Positions 51,095 to 62,707 of a DNA stretch of 64,000 nt are shown piece after piece; positions within the stretch are counted from its first letter, which is position 1; each line of letters starts with the position of its first letter. The notes beneath the pieces were generated by a model. That model ran no database searches, was not told where the DNA came from, and saw only the letters and a program-made list of their open reading frames with translations. The stretch lies in NCBI GenBank assembly GCA_026929865.2, contig CM049411.1:5912001-5976000 (forward strand), in the 5' to 3' direction. Source of the stretch: Hyperoplus lanceolatus. Lineage: Eukaryota; Chordata; Actinopteri; Uranoscopiformes; Ammodytidae. A program made the position numbers and the translations under genes.

Positions 51095-52433
51095 AGGCAG
51101 ATTATAGTGTATTTGTTGAGAATTAAGCAGTCTATAGTCAAGTATTACCTCGTCTAATCCTTTTTAATGTAAAGGATGTAACCTTTTTTGGCATGAATGG
51201 GGTTGACTGTTCCTCTTAGAAATACCCCTCAGTATAAAGCTACGCCACCACAAATTACAGCCTCCAAACACCAAAGTAAAATCATAACTTCTCGATTTGA
51301 ACTTTGAAGAAAGTACCAGTAATTGAATAAGATTTGGATTAGATTGCATTTACTTTAGCCAGGTATACCTTATTTTAGCTGTGTACTGTTCATAAGGGCA
51401 TAAGCACTCGTTATATATAGAAAAGTATTTTGCAACAGTTATTCAGACGATTAACGCACCATTTCGTTTTGGTGACTCATGCTGAATTATCATCATTCTC
51501 TGTATATAAAAAGATTCACTTTCACATTTTTAACATTGACCTTGCAGTATGCAATAATGTGAATACATGCAATTGTACAGAGGATGTACACAATTATAGC
51601 CATGTGTATTTATTTGGTATCAAGGTTGAATGTAGGTTCATGTTAGAAACACTGAATGGACTTGAGTATTGCATCTCTAATCTTGACTGAATCAATGTAC
51701 TTGTGTCAAAGTAACATGTCTTAAAGTGAAACTTACATCACAGTACGGACTCCGGAGTGCAGCAACCTGTTCAAAACGTGTCAATGGTGACATCTGCTGG
51801 TGGCACACGATCATAAACTCTCGATTGTCAAGTACATATTTGAAATGTCTTGCAAGCATGATACAATGACACTGTAGTGTGACGTGACAAATACAGCTGC
51901 AAATAAAGAATATTTGGGATCTTTTTTGAAAAGAATCAGCCAAGAAACGTATTTCAAAACTTGTATTGCTCTAACTTCAAGAGCTGTATTTGTAGTTTTT
52001 ACTTCTGAAACAGTGAATGTTGTGCACTATGAAATACTATTGTGATTGCATCTGATGGATTAAGGCAAAGTTGTTGAGAAAGAAGATGGATTTTCTCTTG
52101 ATGTGTTTGGTTAACCGTTAGGATTACATTGACAGAATTGCAACATCATTGTAATCTCTGCTGCACCAAGGGATGTAACAGTTAATCTCTTCGACAAATA
52201 CATTGCGGTATTCCTCTCGCTGCTGAAACAATAAGACCTTTCTTCCAAATAAAATGTTAAAGTCAGCTGCTTTTCTGACAAATTAATGTTGCTTAAACCT
52301 AGGAGTAAAGTGAATGATTGTTCTCCTACAATCATTAATCTTAAATGAAGACTTAGAAAACTTCAGATGCCCCCATGTCTGTGGGCGGCTGTGACTGAGG
52401 AGGTCATTTACAGTGTCAGGGGTTTGATCTAGG

Positions 52434-52485
<52 letters not shown>
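52434..52485. repeat. (TG)n microsatellite
   Basis: About 25 TG units in the intergenic region. Confidence 0.95.
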
Positions 52486-52869
52486 TAACACAGCGTCTAT
52501 CAAACTAAAACCAAAATGCATACAGAAAATAAAAGTCCTGGGCTCAAATCTGAAGCAATAAAACACAAACTAAAATTAGGTAGGCCTACAGTATTATGGT
52601 TGTCAAATTGTAGTTGATAAATTACTGGTTTATAATTGCCAGTTATGCCTTAAGCAAAAGAATAATGTCCAAGTAACTGATAAGTTCCCATCTAAAGACA
52701 GCCACTGGTGCCAGAGCAAAACACAACACGAAATGTATCCCAACATTAAAAGCTTTTATTACTGGCATGAGTCCTATTAACAGAGTCACGTTACACCTAA
52801 AAGCCTCAGCCAGATGACCCTTGGGCATGATGCGCCTAAGTGTACAGAAATGTAGTCTTCAAAGAAACT

Positions 52870-54720
52870 ATCTAAACATCTATTATATACTGTATGTTGT
52901 CATGGAGAAGTTGACAGGACTGTGGGACTTTGATGTTCTGATTTTATCATCTTAAATAGTTTCCAAGTCATGTTATGTCATGTACTGCTTGGTTGAAACT
53001 TTTTTTTCAGATGTGGTTTTGTACTATAAAACAAAAAACGTAACACCCTCTGGAATAAGGAAGATGCATAAAAGAATAATTGTAACTGTTTATTTGTTAT
53101 TAATCGTCATTTGTACTGGTTTAACTTACACTATTCATAGTTTTGACACAACCTTCTTTGCTACTTGAAGGGATTGTAAAAAAAAAAACCCAGATGACGA
53201 AATGTTGATAGGACATAGCATCTGTAGGCGTCATCCCCCTCCCCACTCCTCCCTCCTCTCTCCCCCTAAGGTCTGTTTTATCAGTGTCATATATTCGTCC
53301 ATTGTTCCCGTGGCAGCGATGATCTCACGGCACTGTCATCCATAGTTTGCACTTGAAACAGAGCTCTAGGTTTACATAGCTAACACGGCTTTAGCTACCC
53401 GAGGCTGTGAATGAGCGTATGAGAAAGTCCACTGTCAAGTCGGGCCAGATCTGTTAACTCACTGCCCCTCACAAGGGGTTCCCTTAGAAACAGTGGGTGT
53501 CACGTAACACGGAATGTAAGTAGAACATTAGTTGACCCCTTTGGCCCTGGGCCTACTGTGTGGGTTAAATTAGCATTTCGGGCTTATCTTGGGACCTAGA
53601 ACATGACACTGTTGATCTTTGATTTTTGGGACCAGAGTATCAGCGCTGTCAGTCATGGTGTTTCGTTGCCTCTAGCAGGGTCTCCACTCACCTAAGAATA
53701 CATAAGAAGTCAAGGGCCTCCTTTTGTACATGGATATCAAGTGCTAACCAGACATCCATTGGCTGCTTTATTTAAACAGAACCAAATTATATCCAAATTA
53801 AAAACTAAGAAATATAAATCTAGCTTTATCTCGAGTGCCTTTCTCCGCTCTTCTGTAAGAGCGACTTCATTTTTAACTTTTCTGTTGCTCCAGGGATGGA
53901 TTAGTTGGTCCGTCATTCTGTCACTCTTGAGTCTGTCGAGCCTTAACTTTGACCCAGACTGAAATATTTCAACTATTTGTCGATAGAATGTCAATGCAAT
54001 TGGCTGAAAACATATTCCCAACAGGATGAATAACCCTGATTTTTGTTATAGTGCTAACAGTAGCAGTATCACACTGTTCATATTGTTGATACTGTTCATA
54101 CCATAAATAGTAGTAGTGTTGTAATGTATTTTTTTAACTGAACCTACTGTATATCAACTTTCTTTCTATTCTTCTGGTTAAATGCTGAACTAAACTAAGC
54201 ATTTATTTGTCTCAGTAGTACAAGTACTGAGACAGTACTGACAAGGCAATGGCAATAAAGTCAATGAGGTACATCTTACTTTTTTTGTTTAATATTTTTT
54301 TTATAGATAATAACCAAAACCTAACTACAGTCTCATCAGGCTCAGCTGTGTTTAGTGCATTGTGAGAAAATGTTAAATCATAACAACCTACAATAAGATG
54401 GTGATTCTGGTAAACATTAGACTGTTTGCACTGCCATTGTGAACATTGTGATCTTTTTTATACTAAATTGCATAAGTGCATAATGCGTTAAATATGTTAT
54501 GAGGAGGTTGTCAGGACTGCTGGACTGTGATTCTGTGATTGTATCATCAGATTGGTTTCCAAGTCTTGTTACAGCAGAGATAAGAAACTCATTTATGCTT
54601 GGTTGAGTGGCATTTATTTGAAATGGGTAGTCTGTACAATACAATAAAAAATAAAAATAAATGCTTATCTGTTAATAATCTCTATGTACACACCTAGCCT
54701 ATAACACACATATAAACAAT
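52870..54720 (+). repeat. two diverged copies of one segment
   Basis: Segment 52870-53130 and segment 54470-54720 share, in order, ttg-caggactg-gggact, gatt-tatcatc, tttccaagtc-tgtta, gcttggttga and a toward-end ttatctgttaat/tttatttgttattaat stretch. They are about 1.56 kb apart, same orientation, so either a dispersed repeat or an old local duplication. Confidence 0.6.
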
Positions 54721-54839
54721 TACCAAAAGGCGAAAACCTATATTTAAAAAAAAAAACACCGTAATAAAAAGCTACTTATTATTTCCTCTTATGACAAATA
54801 TCATATTTTTCATTGTATGTGTCAATCATGCACGTTTCC

Positions 54840-55010
54840 TCGGATCCCCCCTCCGCCGTGACGTCGAAAAGGGGGCGTCGTCCACGTTTATCTCAACGCA
54901 CAGAACACCGATTGGCCTGAGTTGGTCACGTGACGCACTTTGACCAACCACGGCAGAATGCGGAGAGCTACAAACTCACCCGAAACATGGGGGCACTGAA
55001 AAACCCCAAA
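54840..55010 (+). promoter_or_regulatory. ormdl3: putative ORMDL3 promoter
   Basis: CpG-rich against an AT-rich background. Contains TGACGTC (54859-54865, CRE-like), ATTGGC (54911-54916, inverted CCAAT box), and the palindrome GTCACGTGAC (54925-54934), an E-box of the TFEB/USF type. It sits 1.7 kb upstream of the ORMDL3 start codon, in the correct orientation. The transcription start is not visible directly. Confidence 0.55.
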
Positions 55011-55347
55011 TAGCGATGACGTGACATCACGAAGCAGTGTGCTGTGTTGCCACCAGCTGTTGTCTGGAAGACGAAGGAAAAAAAAGAAGTGGAAGTGTCT
55101 CGGTCTCGATTTGATAGTTCACGCGCCCCATATACGAGAGGACGAACAGAGCCGTAGCGCGAGGCAGCACGTTTTTGGAGGCGAACGATGGTACCGGATG
55201 ACTGATCGAAACACTGGAGCCTCGCCGGTCTCTCAGTGATAATATCAATTACACAGCTGAAGCAAGCCAACGATAAGACACAACAACTGTGATAACGGAC
55301 CGGTGCCAATAGCCTACAGGTCGGAGTTGAAGCCATTTTTCTCTGCA
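55011..55347 (+). other. ormdl3: probable ORMDL3 non-coding exon 1
   Basis: CpG-rich region ending at a consensus donor gtgagt (55348). ORMDL genes usually have a non-coding first exon; start and extent are inferred. Confidence 0.4.
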
Positions 55348-56698
55348 GTGAGTTGTGAGTGTAATGCTTTATTTAATAGTCAGTTATAACAGACATAGAA
55401 TTGCCTGTTATTGTACTTCTTACTCCTATACTGCTAAGGTAAGGTAGTCCACTTGTAGATCTGTGCATCTATGTTCCTGTAAATAGTGTATCCACCAGAT
55501 ACATTCTTAGGCTCTGACAACTTAAAGAAGCAGCATGCAGCTATGACCATTATTTATTCTTGTCAATTCATTGTCAATTGATACTATGTATTGACCAAGC
55601 AGATAGGCTAAATACTTTATCTTCATGTCAAAGGTTACTTATTTTAAGAGCTGTAGTCTTTCTTAATTTAGCCTAAGTTACACAGTAGTTCCATTTTTAA
55701 CATGGCCACAGAATATAGGCCTACTGTTTTATTATGGGTTTTAAAATCATCTTCAATTGTGCTTTATTGCACCATATCTGTAAATGTAAATGTTAGGTAC
55801 TCGTGATTGAACTGAAGGCATGTAGGACTGGACCACATGGTGAACATCAGTATCACTAATGAAAAGTCCTACTGATAAGACTTTAGTCATGTGGCTCAAT
55901 TTTATGGAAAATAATTCAGTTTATGCATCCAGTGTTATCAATAATGGCTCCAAAAACTCCAAAGAGTTCAACTCATTTTATACAATTTATATCATAATCT
56001 TAGGACTGAGGAGAAGCCATCATAATCAATGCTGCTAATGCATTAGTTTGTGGACCCCATGAGGAGTGTGCGGTCTAAATGATAAATATAACGTTGCCAC
56101 TGAAAGTTGAATCATGGCCCAGTCCTACGTATAAGTGATTATATTAATGGTGCAACTTGAGTTAGGAGCAAGCAAGTCCTATAATTCACATTTTGCAGGA
56201 TATAGTGTTCAGTGTTTGTTTCCATAATTCTTAATAACCCTTTCTAAATAAGTAGAGGCAGTCAGTGAATAATCTGTCCTAGACATGTTTCTGTTTATCT
56301 CACAGTAGACAGATTGTGCTAAGATCCTTTGGTGTTTGGTGTTACAGTAGGCGTGGGAATGGTGTAGGCCATTGCTGATGTATTTGAAGTGTGCTGAAAA
56401 TAATAGATACATAGAAAGATAGATAGATGCTTTATTCATGCAGAAGGACAAAATGTGTGTATGTCTGTGACTTTGTTTTAAGTATTTTAATAATCAGGTA
56501 GTTTGCTGTAACTGTTTATCCTTTTGAAATTCAATTTGATCTACTTTTCAGCCACCACCAACCCTCCCTTCAAGAGGCTTTTGCCAGGACGTCTTTGTCA
56601 TTAAGAATTTGTTCTAAATGACCGGCCTGGCTAAATAAAGGTTACAAAAATACAAAAATAGTGCTTTTGAGTGGCACCAACCCCCACCTACCGGCATC
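55348..56698 (+). other. ORMDL3 first intron and 5' leader
   Basis: Mostly AT-rich without exons. The likely acceptor is ctacttttcag at 56541-56551, leaving a leader of about 147 bases that contains a common repeat tail (ggcctggctaaataaaggtt). That leader has an upstream ATG with a short frame. A less typical acceptor (gcttttgag) closer to the ATG is also possible. Confidence 0.45.
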
Positions 56699-56872
56699 AT
56701 GAATGTGGGCACAGCGCACAGTGAGGTGAACCCAAACACGCGGGTTATGAACAGCAGGGGCATGTGGCTGTCTTACATCCTCGGCATCGGCCTGCTGCAC
56801 GTCATCCTGCTCAGCATTCCCTTCGCCAGCGTGCCCGTGGTCTGGACCCTCACCAATCTCATTCACAATCTG
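56699..56872 (+). CDS. ormdl3: ORMDL3 coding exon 1
   Basis: 58 codons from ATG (context ggcatcATGA) to ACCCTCACCAATCTCATTCA CAATCTG with donor gtcagt. Encodes the cytosolic N-terminus and the first hairpin of membrane segments. Confidence 0.95.
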
Positions 56873-56957
56873 GTCAGTGGAGAAGGGAGCACAGAATGTG
56901 TCTTGTCATCTGTTTAGTATGGTTTCCTATTTGTTTACTGTCTTGCTTTCAAGGCTA

Positions 56958-57009
<52 letters not shown>

Positions 57010-57383
57010 TACTTTTTTTACTTAATATTGAGCGGTACACCACTTTAAATTCCTGTGTACTCCTGTACATTTGGCGAATGAAGTGATTTTGATCTGATCA
57101 ATGAGCACGTAGGCATCAGAACTAAGACAGTTTAATTTTACATTTCATGAAAGTTACTTTACAAAGGAGATACGAGGGGTTACATATTGCTATACTAGAG
57201 TTTTTTTTAGAAGACACAGAGGTTCTACTTGATGCTTTCTTCTTTGTTTTGTTGTTGCCAGGAATGTTACAACCCTCACCAACCTCATTCACAATCTGGT
57301 CAGTGGAGAAGGGAGCACAGAATGTGTCTTGTCATCTGTTTAGTATGGTTTCCTATTTGTTTACTGTCTTGCTTTCAAGGCTA

Positions 57384-57465
<82 letters not shown>

Positions 57466-57904
57466 TACTTTTTTTACTTAATATTGAGCGGTACACCACT
57501 TTAAATTCCTGTGTACTCCTGTACATTTGGCGAATGAAGTGATTTTGATCTGATCAATGAGCACGTAGGCATCAGAACTAAGACAGTTTAATTTTACATT
57601 TCATGAAAGTTACTTTACAAAGGAGATACGAGGGGTTACATATTGCTATACTAGAGTTTTTTTTAGAAGACACAGAGGTTCTACTTGATGCTTTCTTCTT
57701 TGTTTTGTTGTTGCCAGGAATGTTACAACCCTCACCAACCTCATTCACAGTCTGGTCAATGGAGCAAGTGAGCACACACTGTAGTCCTAACATTTGAGGG
57801 AAGGATAGAAGGCTTTGGGATGTGCTGCGTGAAAGTGACTACAATATTAACCTAAGCTTGGTCTGATTACAGGAGTAGTGTATTTATTATGGATAGATAG
57901 ATAT

Positions 57905-57958
<54 letters not shown>

Positions 57959-60567
57959 GGGTAAAAAGAAAGAGGTACTGATGTGACAAATGTGAAAGAA
58001 GAAGCCCTTAACCTCTTAATAACAAACTCCCTCTTGATAAAAGCTGTCATCTATCAGTATGATGTTTTTTATGTTGTTAATAGGTGTTAAACATTGCCTA
58101 TCATTTTTGACTCTGACTATGCTATGTCTCTATGTCTGTTGCAGTGCATGTACCTGCTACTTCACACACTCTAAAAAAAATTGAAAGAGGAAGGAAGCCC
58201 TTAATAACTAACACAGCCTGTCATCCAACAATATTACGTCTTAAATGTTATTAATATCTTACAGCAGTGTTGTCTCTGACTAAACATTTCTATGTGTTTC
58301 AGTGCATGTACCTGCTGCTCCACACGGTCAAAGGAACGCCCTTCGAGACGGTGGACCAGGGCAAAGCTCGGCTCCTCACGTACTGGGAGCAGATGGACTA
58401 CGGGCTGCAGTTCACCGCCTCACGCAAGTTCCTCACAATCACGCCCATAGCTGTGTAAGTAAACAAAATGGTTCTATGTTAGTTGTTCAACAGATAGATG
58501 TGGATTAAACGCTGTAGAAACAAGTTAAAGGGTACTTTAACTTTATACAGTGAAAAAGCTTGATCTGCTTGGTTGGGCTTTAGTTGTTCATCAAATGGAC
58601 GCGAATAAGGGATGGATGTCAACTTGATTTCACACTTAGACACATGTTGAGTATTTTATGGATTACCAAAGATTGATTCTGTAAGGCATTGACATTGAAC
58701 TAGGCTACATTACGTTGAACTCATCACCATGAATTTACCTTTGCCAAATACTCATTTTAACTGAACAGCGCTTGAACACATCACAATACAACTCCATACA
58801 ACCCACATTCCAACAAAGGAAACAAACTAAATCACTAAATGTCATTTACTTATAAAGTACTTTAAGCTTCATTCCTATATTTAAGATGCTGTTCACAATG
58901 AAGGTTATCATTTTTTTGTCTTATTGTTTTTGAAAAAAAATGTACAAACCAATTTTCCTTTTTTTTGCATTCAGAAAGAGTGTTTAAGCCAAGCTCACAT
59001 ATTGTTCAGGGGCTAAGTGTTTGCAGCGTTACCACTTGCTGCTTCCGTGCTCTCTTCTGTCCTTATTAACCAGCACAGTTAAGCTCACAGGAAGCGCTCT
59101 GGTCCCCTGGGGTTGATATGCCAGCCCATGCTCAACAACAATTTAATTTTATATCATCAAAATAAGGCCTTAAAAGTATTGAATTCCCCTTCAAAGTATT
59201 ATACTTCCTTAACAAATATCTTACATGCTTTTATTGCCCTTTGGGGAGGGGTCGTTATGGGACAAATAAGCCTTTTTTGATTTGGTCATTAAGAGTATAC
59301 ACACACTTCACAAAACTATTGTTACAGTATATCAATTTGAGTATATTAATGTGAGTTTATAATAAATGTTCTTCATTAAAAGTAGCTTAGAATTCCTGTC
59401 AATGACCTGACTTTGGCATTCAATTTAATTGTAAAAGGCATTAAAAAGGTATTAACAAGTTTCAAATTGAACTTGGAAATCCCTGGAGGTACCCTGAACT
59501 GTGATATCATTTCTGCAGGTGTACGCTTTTACGCACCAGTTTCAAAGGCCTCTTTCTGAGTATTTTTTCCCAGCACGGAATAGACGAGTGGTCAGTCTCT
59601 TTCTGCTCCAGATGGAACAGCTAAACACGTGAGGAAGTCTCCAGAGAGCTTTTTATTACATGTCCTCACTCGTTCACAGGGAGAGAACAGGATGTGCAAA
59701 GCCCTCATTCTAAGCTCACTTATAAATCCCTTAACTGATGTGTGTGCGGCCACATGTAAAACGCTGTTTAGATTAGATCAGCGTGGTTTCTTATCGACTC
59801 CAGTGTCCCCGCAGGAATCAGTGTATACTCTGCCAGCATGTAGCCGGTGCACAGTTTGAGTATGTATAGGAAAAACAGCGGGAAACCACTTTAGAGGCAT
59901 TTCTGAATGATTTCTGCTTGTTCGTTCCCCCGTGTTGGTTTATTGAGTTGTTGTTCAATAAAGTTGAGATATTGAGATGTAGATTTTAGCACATGTGGAT
60001 ATTCTTGTTGGGTTTATATTCAATGCTGTTGTTTGGTTTAGTTTAGTTTATTTGTTTATAGTATCGTGCACAGTCTCCTTTGATTAACTTTACAGTAAAA
60101 GGAGCAGCTTTAGCCTATTTGGCTAATTTCCAGCTGTAGTCCCTGGCCAGTTGTCAGTAGGCAACCTAAAACAATCTTGTTGTTCGGCGTGTTGAAACTG
60201 TCCCATGGCTTCAAGTGTTGGCACTGTGTCTATGAGTTAGGAATCATCTTGCTGTGATTATGAGAGGACAATTATGTTTTTTTGCACACTTAAGTGATGT
60301 TTTACTGGTTTGAATTCTAACCCAGCTTATTAACAAATGACACGTCTATGTTACTTTTTTTGTTGTCGTAAATCTTGTACTCATATCCTGTAATTACTTC
60401 TCATGCTTGTTCTATATCCCCTTTCATCCAGGTATATACTTACCAGCTTCTACACAAAATACGACTGGGCCCATTTTGTGGTCAACACCGTTTCCTTGCT
60501 CACTGTACTCATCCCCAAGCTGCCCCAGCTGCACGGGGTGAGGATCTTTGGGATTAATAAGTACTGA
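56699..60567 (+). CDS. ormdl3: ORMDL3, complete coding sequence, three coding exons
   Basis: Small four-pass ER membrane protein that binds serine palmitoyltransferase and lowers its activity when ceramide is high, so controlling sphingolipid synthesis. Exons 56699-56872, 58303-58454 and 60432-60567 join in frame (phase 0, then phase 2) to give 153 codons plus TGA, the length of human ORMDL3. Start [20 protein letters not shown] carries Asn13, the residue known to sense ceramide. Hydrophobic segments lie at about 21-42, 43-63, 95-115 and 120-137, and the end is [11 protein letters not shown]. The N-terminus (MNVGTAH, not MNVGVAH) and [10 protein letters not shown] favour ORMDL3 over ORMDL1 or ORMDL2. 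Residue 59 is Cys where human has Gly. The intron between the first two coding exons holds duplicated exon pieces (see findings). Confidence 0.95.
57262..57298 (+). pseudogene. ormdl3: decoy 37-nt exon copy a in ORMDL3 intron
   Basis: Bounded by tttgttttgttgttgccag and gtcagt. It contains the last 27 bases of the true exon (T-L-T-N-L-I-H-N-L in frame). 37 nt is not a multiple of three, so inclusion after the true exon would shift the frame. Confidence 0.6.
57718..57754 (+). pseudogene. ormdl3: decoy 37-nt exon copy b in ORMDL3 intron
   Basis: Same acceptor and layout as copy a, with one change (cacagtctg) and donor gtcaat, a weaker match to consensus. Confidence 0.5.
57891..57957. repeat. 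(GATA)n microsatellite
   Basis: About 15 GATA units in the ORMDL3 intron, between the two duplicated regions. Confidence 0.95.
58145..58174 (+). pseudogene. ormdl3: decoy copy of ORMDL3 coding exon 2 start, with stop
   Basis: After tctatgtctgttgcag the bases read TGC ATG TAC CTG CTA CTT and on to CTC TAA, that is [13 protein letters not shown], matching the true exon start (CMYLLLHTV). The bases before and after it resemble those before the true exon (agcccttaa-taac, ttgtctctgact/ttgactctgact), so a ~150-bp segment was duplicated. Confidence 0.75.
58303..58454 (+). CDS. ormdl3: ORMDL3 coding exon 2
   Basis: Acceptor gtgtttcag, donor gtaagt. Reads [37 protein letters not shown] and [13 protein letters not shown] plus two bases of a valine codon. 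Confidence 0.95.
58455..60431 (+). other. ORMDL3 intron, nothing else seen
   Basis: About 2 kb, AT-rich, without a recognisable repeat family or exon. ORFs at 59629 and 60375 have no supporting features. Confidence 0.6.
60432..60567 (+). CDS. ormdl3: ORMDL3 coding exon 3
   Basis: Acceptor ttcatccag. The first base completes valine, then [35 protein letters not shown] and VRIFGINKY with TGA at 60565-60567. Confidence 0.95.
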
Positions 60568-60862
60568 CGGGGCGGAAGAGGACACTGCCTCCTTCTCCCC
60601 TATAAGCCCCACGGGACACGGGACGGGCCTGGAGCAAGCAGAGTATCAGGGCCTCGGATTGGGCTGCAGATTCTTGAGGATTTGTGGCGCGTTGGCTCTC
60701 GACTCAGCACTCTAAACCAAGCCTAATGGGGATACTGCCGTGGTACTAAACCCCAGCAAAGAGACACAATACACTTTACAGACAGCACTAAGGGAAAGTG
60801 TGCTGTTGTGATTTTGTTTGTGTTGACTGTCTACTTTGAGTTACAGGTTTTTCCGGAGGCAC

Positions 60863-61213
60863 TTAAAGCTATAGTGCATAACTTTTTAGTATATGAATGT
60901 ATGTCGGTTACATTCAAGCCATCGCCAAATGAGTTGAGACAAAGTTGAGTAAACCTATCAGCTCCACAAAACTCTCTCTGTACTTCTCAGTATAGCAGCG
61001 TTTACAAACTGGTGTCATCCCCGACACTGGCGCAGGAGCTCAGAAAAATCCCAAGAAGCGCCCAAGAAATTTTTCAGTTGTTGATTCTACTACTAAGAAA
61101 TAACCTGGACGTACAGCAGAAGGTATAAAATCCATTTGCGACCACCGAAGGCTTACCTCATGAAGATGCACAGACAGTGTTGTTTTAGAAGAAGTTACGC
61201 ACTATAGCTTTAA
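60863..61213 (+). repeat. MITE family A, full copy, in ORMDL3 3' UTR
   Basis: TTAA-flanked with AGCTATAGTGCATAACTT and CGCACTATAGCT ends; body matches 7884-8223 (ccatcgccaaatgagttg, aaaatcccaagaag, tataaaatccat). Confidence 0.92.
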
Positions 61214-62701
61214 AGGATGTTTATAAAAAGGAGTATCAGTATAATGTCAGTTTCTTTGGAAATTACAATTGTCTGATGTTACAGGTGTGAATGGGAGAGA
61301 GGACAAAGTAGTTGTGGAAGTATTATATGCCATTTTCGTACCCACTGGCACCGTGAGGCAGTAATCAAAAGTTATTTTCTATGTAATGATAGACTGCTGT
61401 ATTTATTCAGCTTTACTCCTACCAGAAGCGCCCTCTGTCTTAAGGTTACTGGGGCTCAGAGTAAAGTAACAATGTTTTAATGAAACGGTGAGGGACCTGC
61501 TAGAAGCGAGACATGAGCAACCACAAGGATTTATTTTTAGCCCTTGCTGTTCCGCTCAGGGCTAAGACTGGGAGGTTAAGCAACTATTATTTTTAATCTG
61601 ACCAGTTCCCTATTTTGGACTCCTCTTGTGTTGTTTTGTGTCACACACTCACCATACAGTATTCAGACTCTACTGGCCTGTGTATGCAAACTGTGCATAA
61701 AGTTTGAGCCATAGTTGAAAGTACTGTGATATGAGAGTTGAAAGATTAGTATTTTTCTCCGTATTATTTTGTAGTTAAGCCAAAAATATACTTGCTTTTA
61801 ATTACGGAACCAGTGCGCATGATGACATCCACGCGTACCATGTGGCAGTTTGAAGCATTCGTTTTGCACGTCCTCAAATACAACTTAACGCGTTAGTAGT
61901 ATGCGAACAAATATGTTAGTGACATTGAACAGCAAGTATATTTTAGGTTTCACACTATATCTGGGGATACATGCTTGTCACTTCTCTATATAAAGTACTC
62001 AAGACTCATAACATTAGTATGGGCTTCACCACTGTATCTGCTTCTCAGTTAGAAGTTTGAAAGGGAAGTTACAAACTATGTTACAAGTGTATTAGGTACG
62101 CCTCTGCAAACTCATGCAATCCTGAAATACTTAAAAGGACCTTCTGATGTTTGGTTCAGCTCCATTTCCATATGAAAGATATGATATGAAAGGGACAGCA
62201 TATTGGAAACACAGTCACCCATGAAATTGAAAAAAATTATAAAGAGGAATAATTTAAAGATGCATTCATTTATTTTTAAGCCATTTGGGGGCACCGAACA
62301 ATCTTTAAAAGCAACGCTGACATATTGTGACCATATGAATGAAGTTTCTCTGTCAAATATTTGAGACAAAATGTGTTAGTTACACTTCAAAAAGACACCT
62401 TGCAACCATAATAATTCCAGTATTTAGCTGTTGAGCTGCAAAAGGCGGCACCTTCTTCACCAGCTAGCCACCACTTTGTTTAGACTGCCTTGTGCTGCAT
62501 AGGTTATGCATGGTGGGTCTTCATAGCCTTGTGGTTGATGAGTTTGTGCAGTTTTTGAACTTTCAAGTCAAACAATGAGTCGGACAATGAGCTGAAAGAT
62601 GCAAAAAGGAAACTGCAAATTTGTGTGTTAGTGGTCCTTTCCTTTGATCCATTGTTAAGTTAAAAAAAATTGGTAAGCTTTAGAATTGTTAATTTTTCCC
62701 A

Positions 62702-62707
62702 AATAAA
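62702..62707 (+). promoter_or_regulatory. ormdl3: candidate ORMDL3 polyadenylation signal
   Basis: AATAAA in tcccaaataaaacac, about 2.1 kb past the stop codon; inferred only. Confidence 0.4.

Larger units (their letters stand above)
45981..54830. other. WNT3-ORMDL3 divergent intergenic region
   Basis: Should hold the WNT3 promoter (just right of 45980) and enhancers. Seen: CT/GA patches at 46240-46320 and 46500-46560, MITE B (48807-49168), a repeat-free stretch with a 282-codon ORF (50246-51094), (TG)n (52434-52485), and a pair of related segments at 52870-53130 and 54470-54720. No recognised exon. Confidence 0.6.
56846..57754 (+). repeat. ormdl3: tandem duplication of ORMDL3 exon-1 tail and intron
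   Basis: The unit starting accctcacc begins at 56846, 57272 and 57728, spacing 426 and 456; the 30-base difference is the longer (ATT)n in the second copy. Copies 1 and 2 are nearly identical over their whole length, including the gtcagtggagaagggagcac donor region. The third copy is partial. Confidence 0.95.

Noticed and set aside
45981-54830. WNT9B, often next to WNT3
   Set aside because: No Wnt-like exon was seen here; it may lie elsewhere or be absent from this side.
57147-57542. 131-codon ORF with poly-Tyr or poly-Ile
   Set aside because: Reads through (ATT)n in the duplicated ORMDL3 intron.
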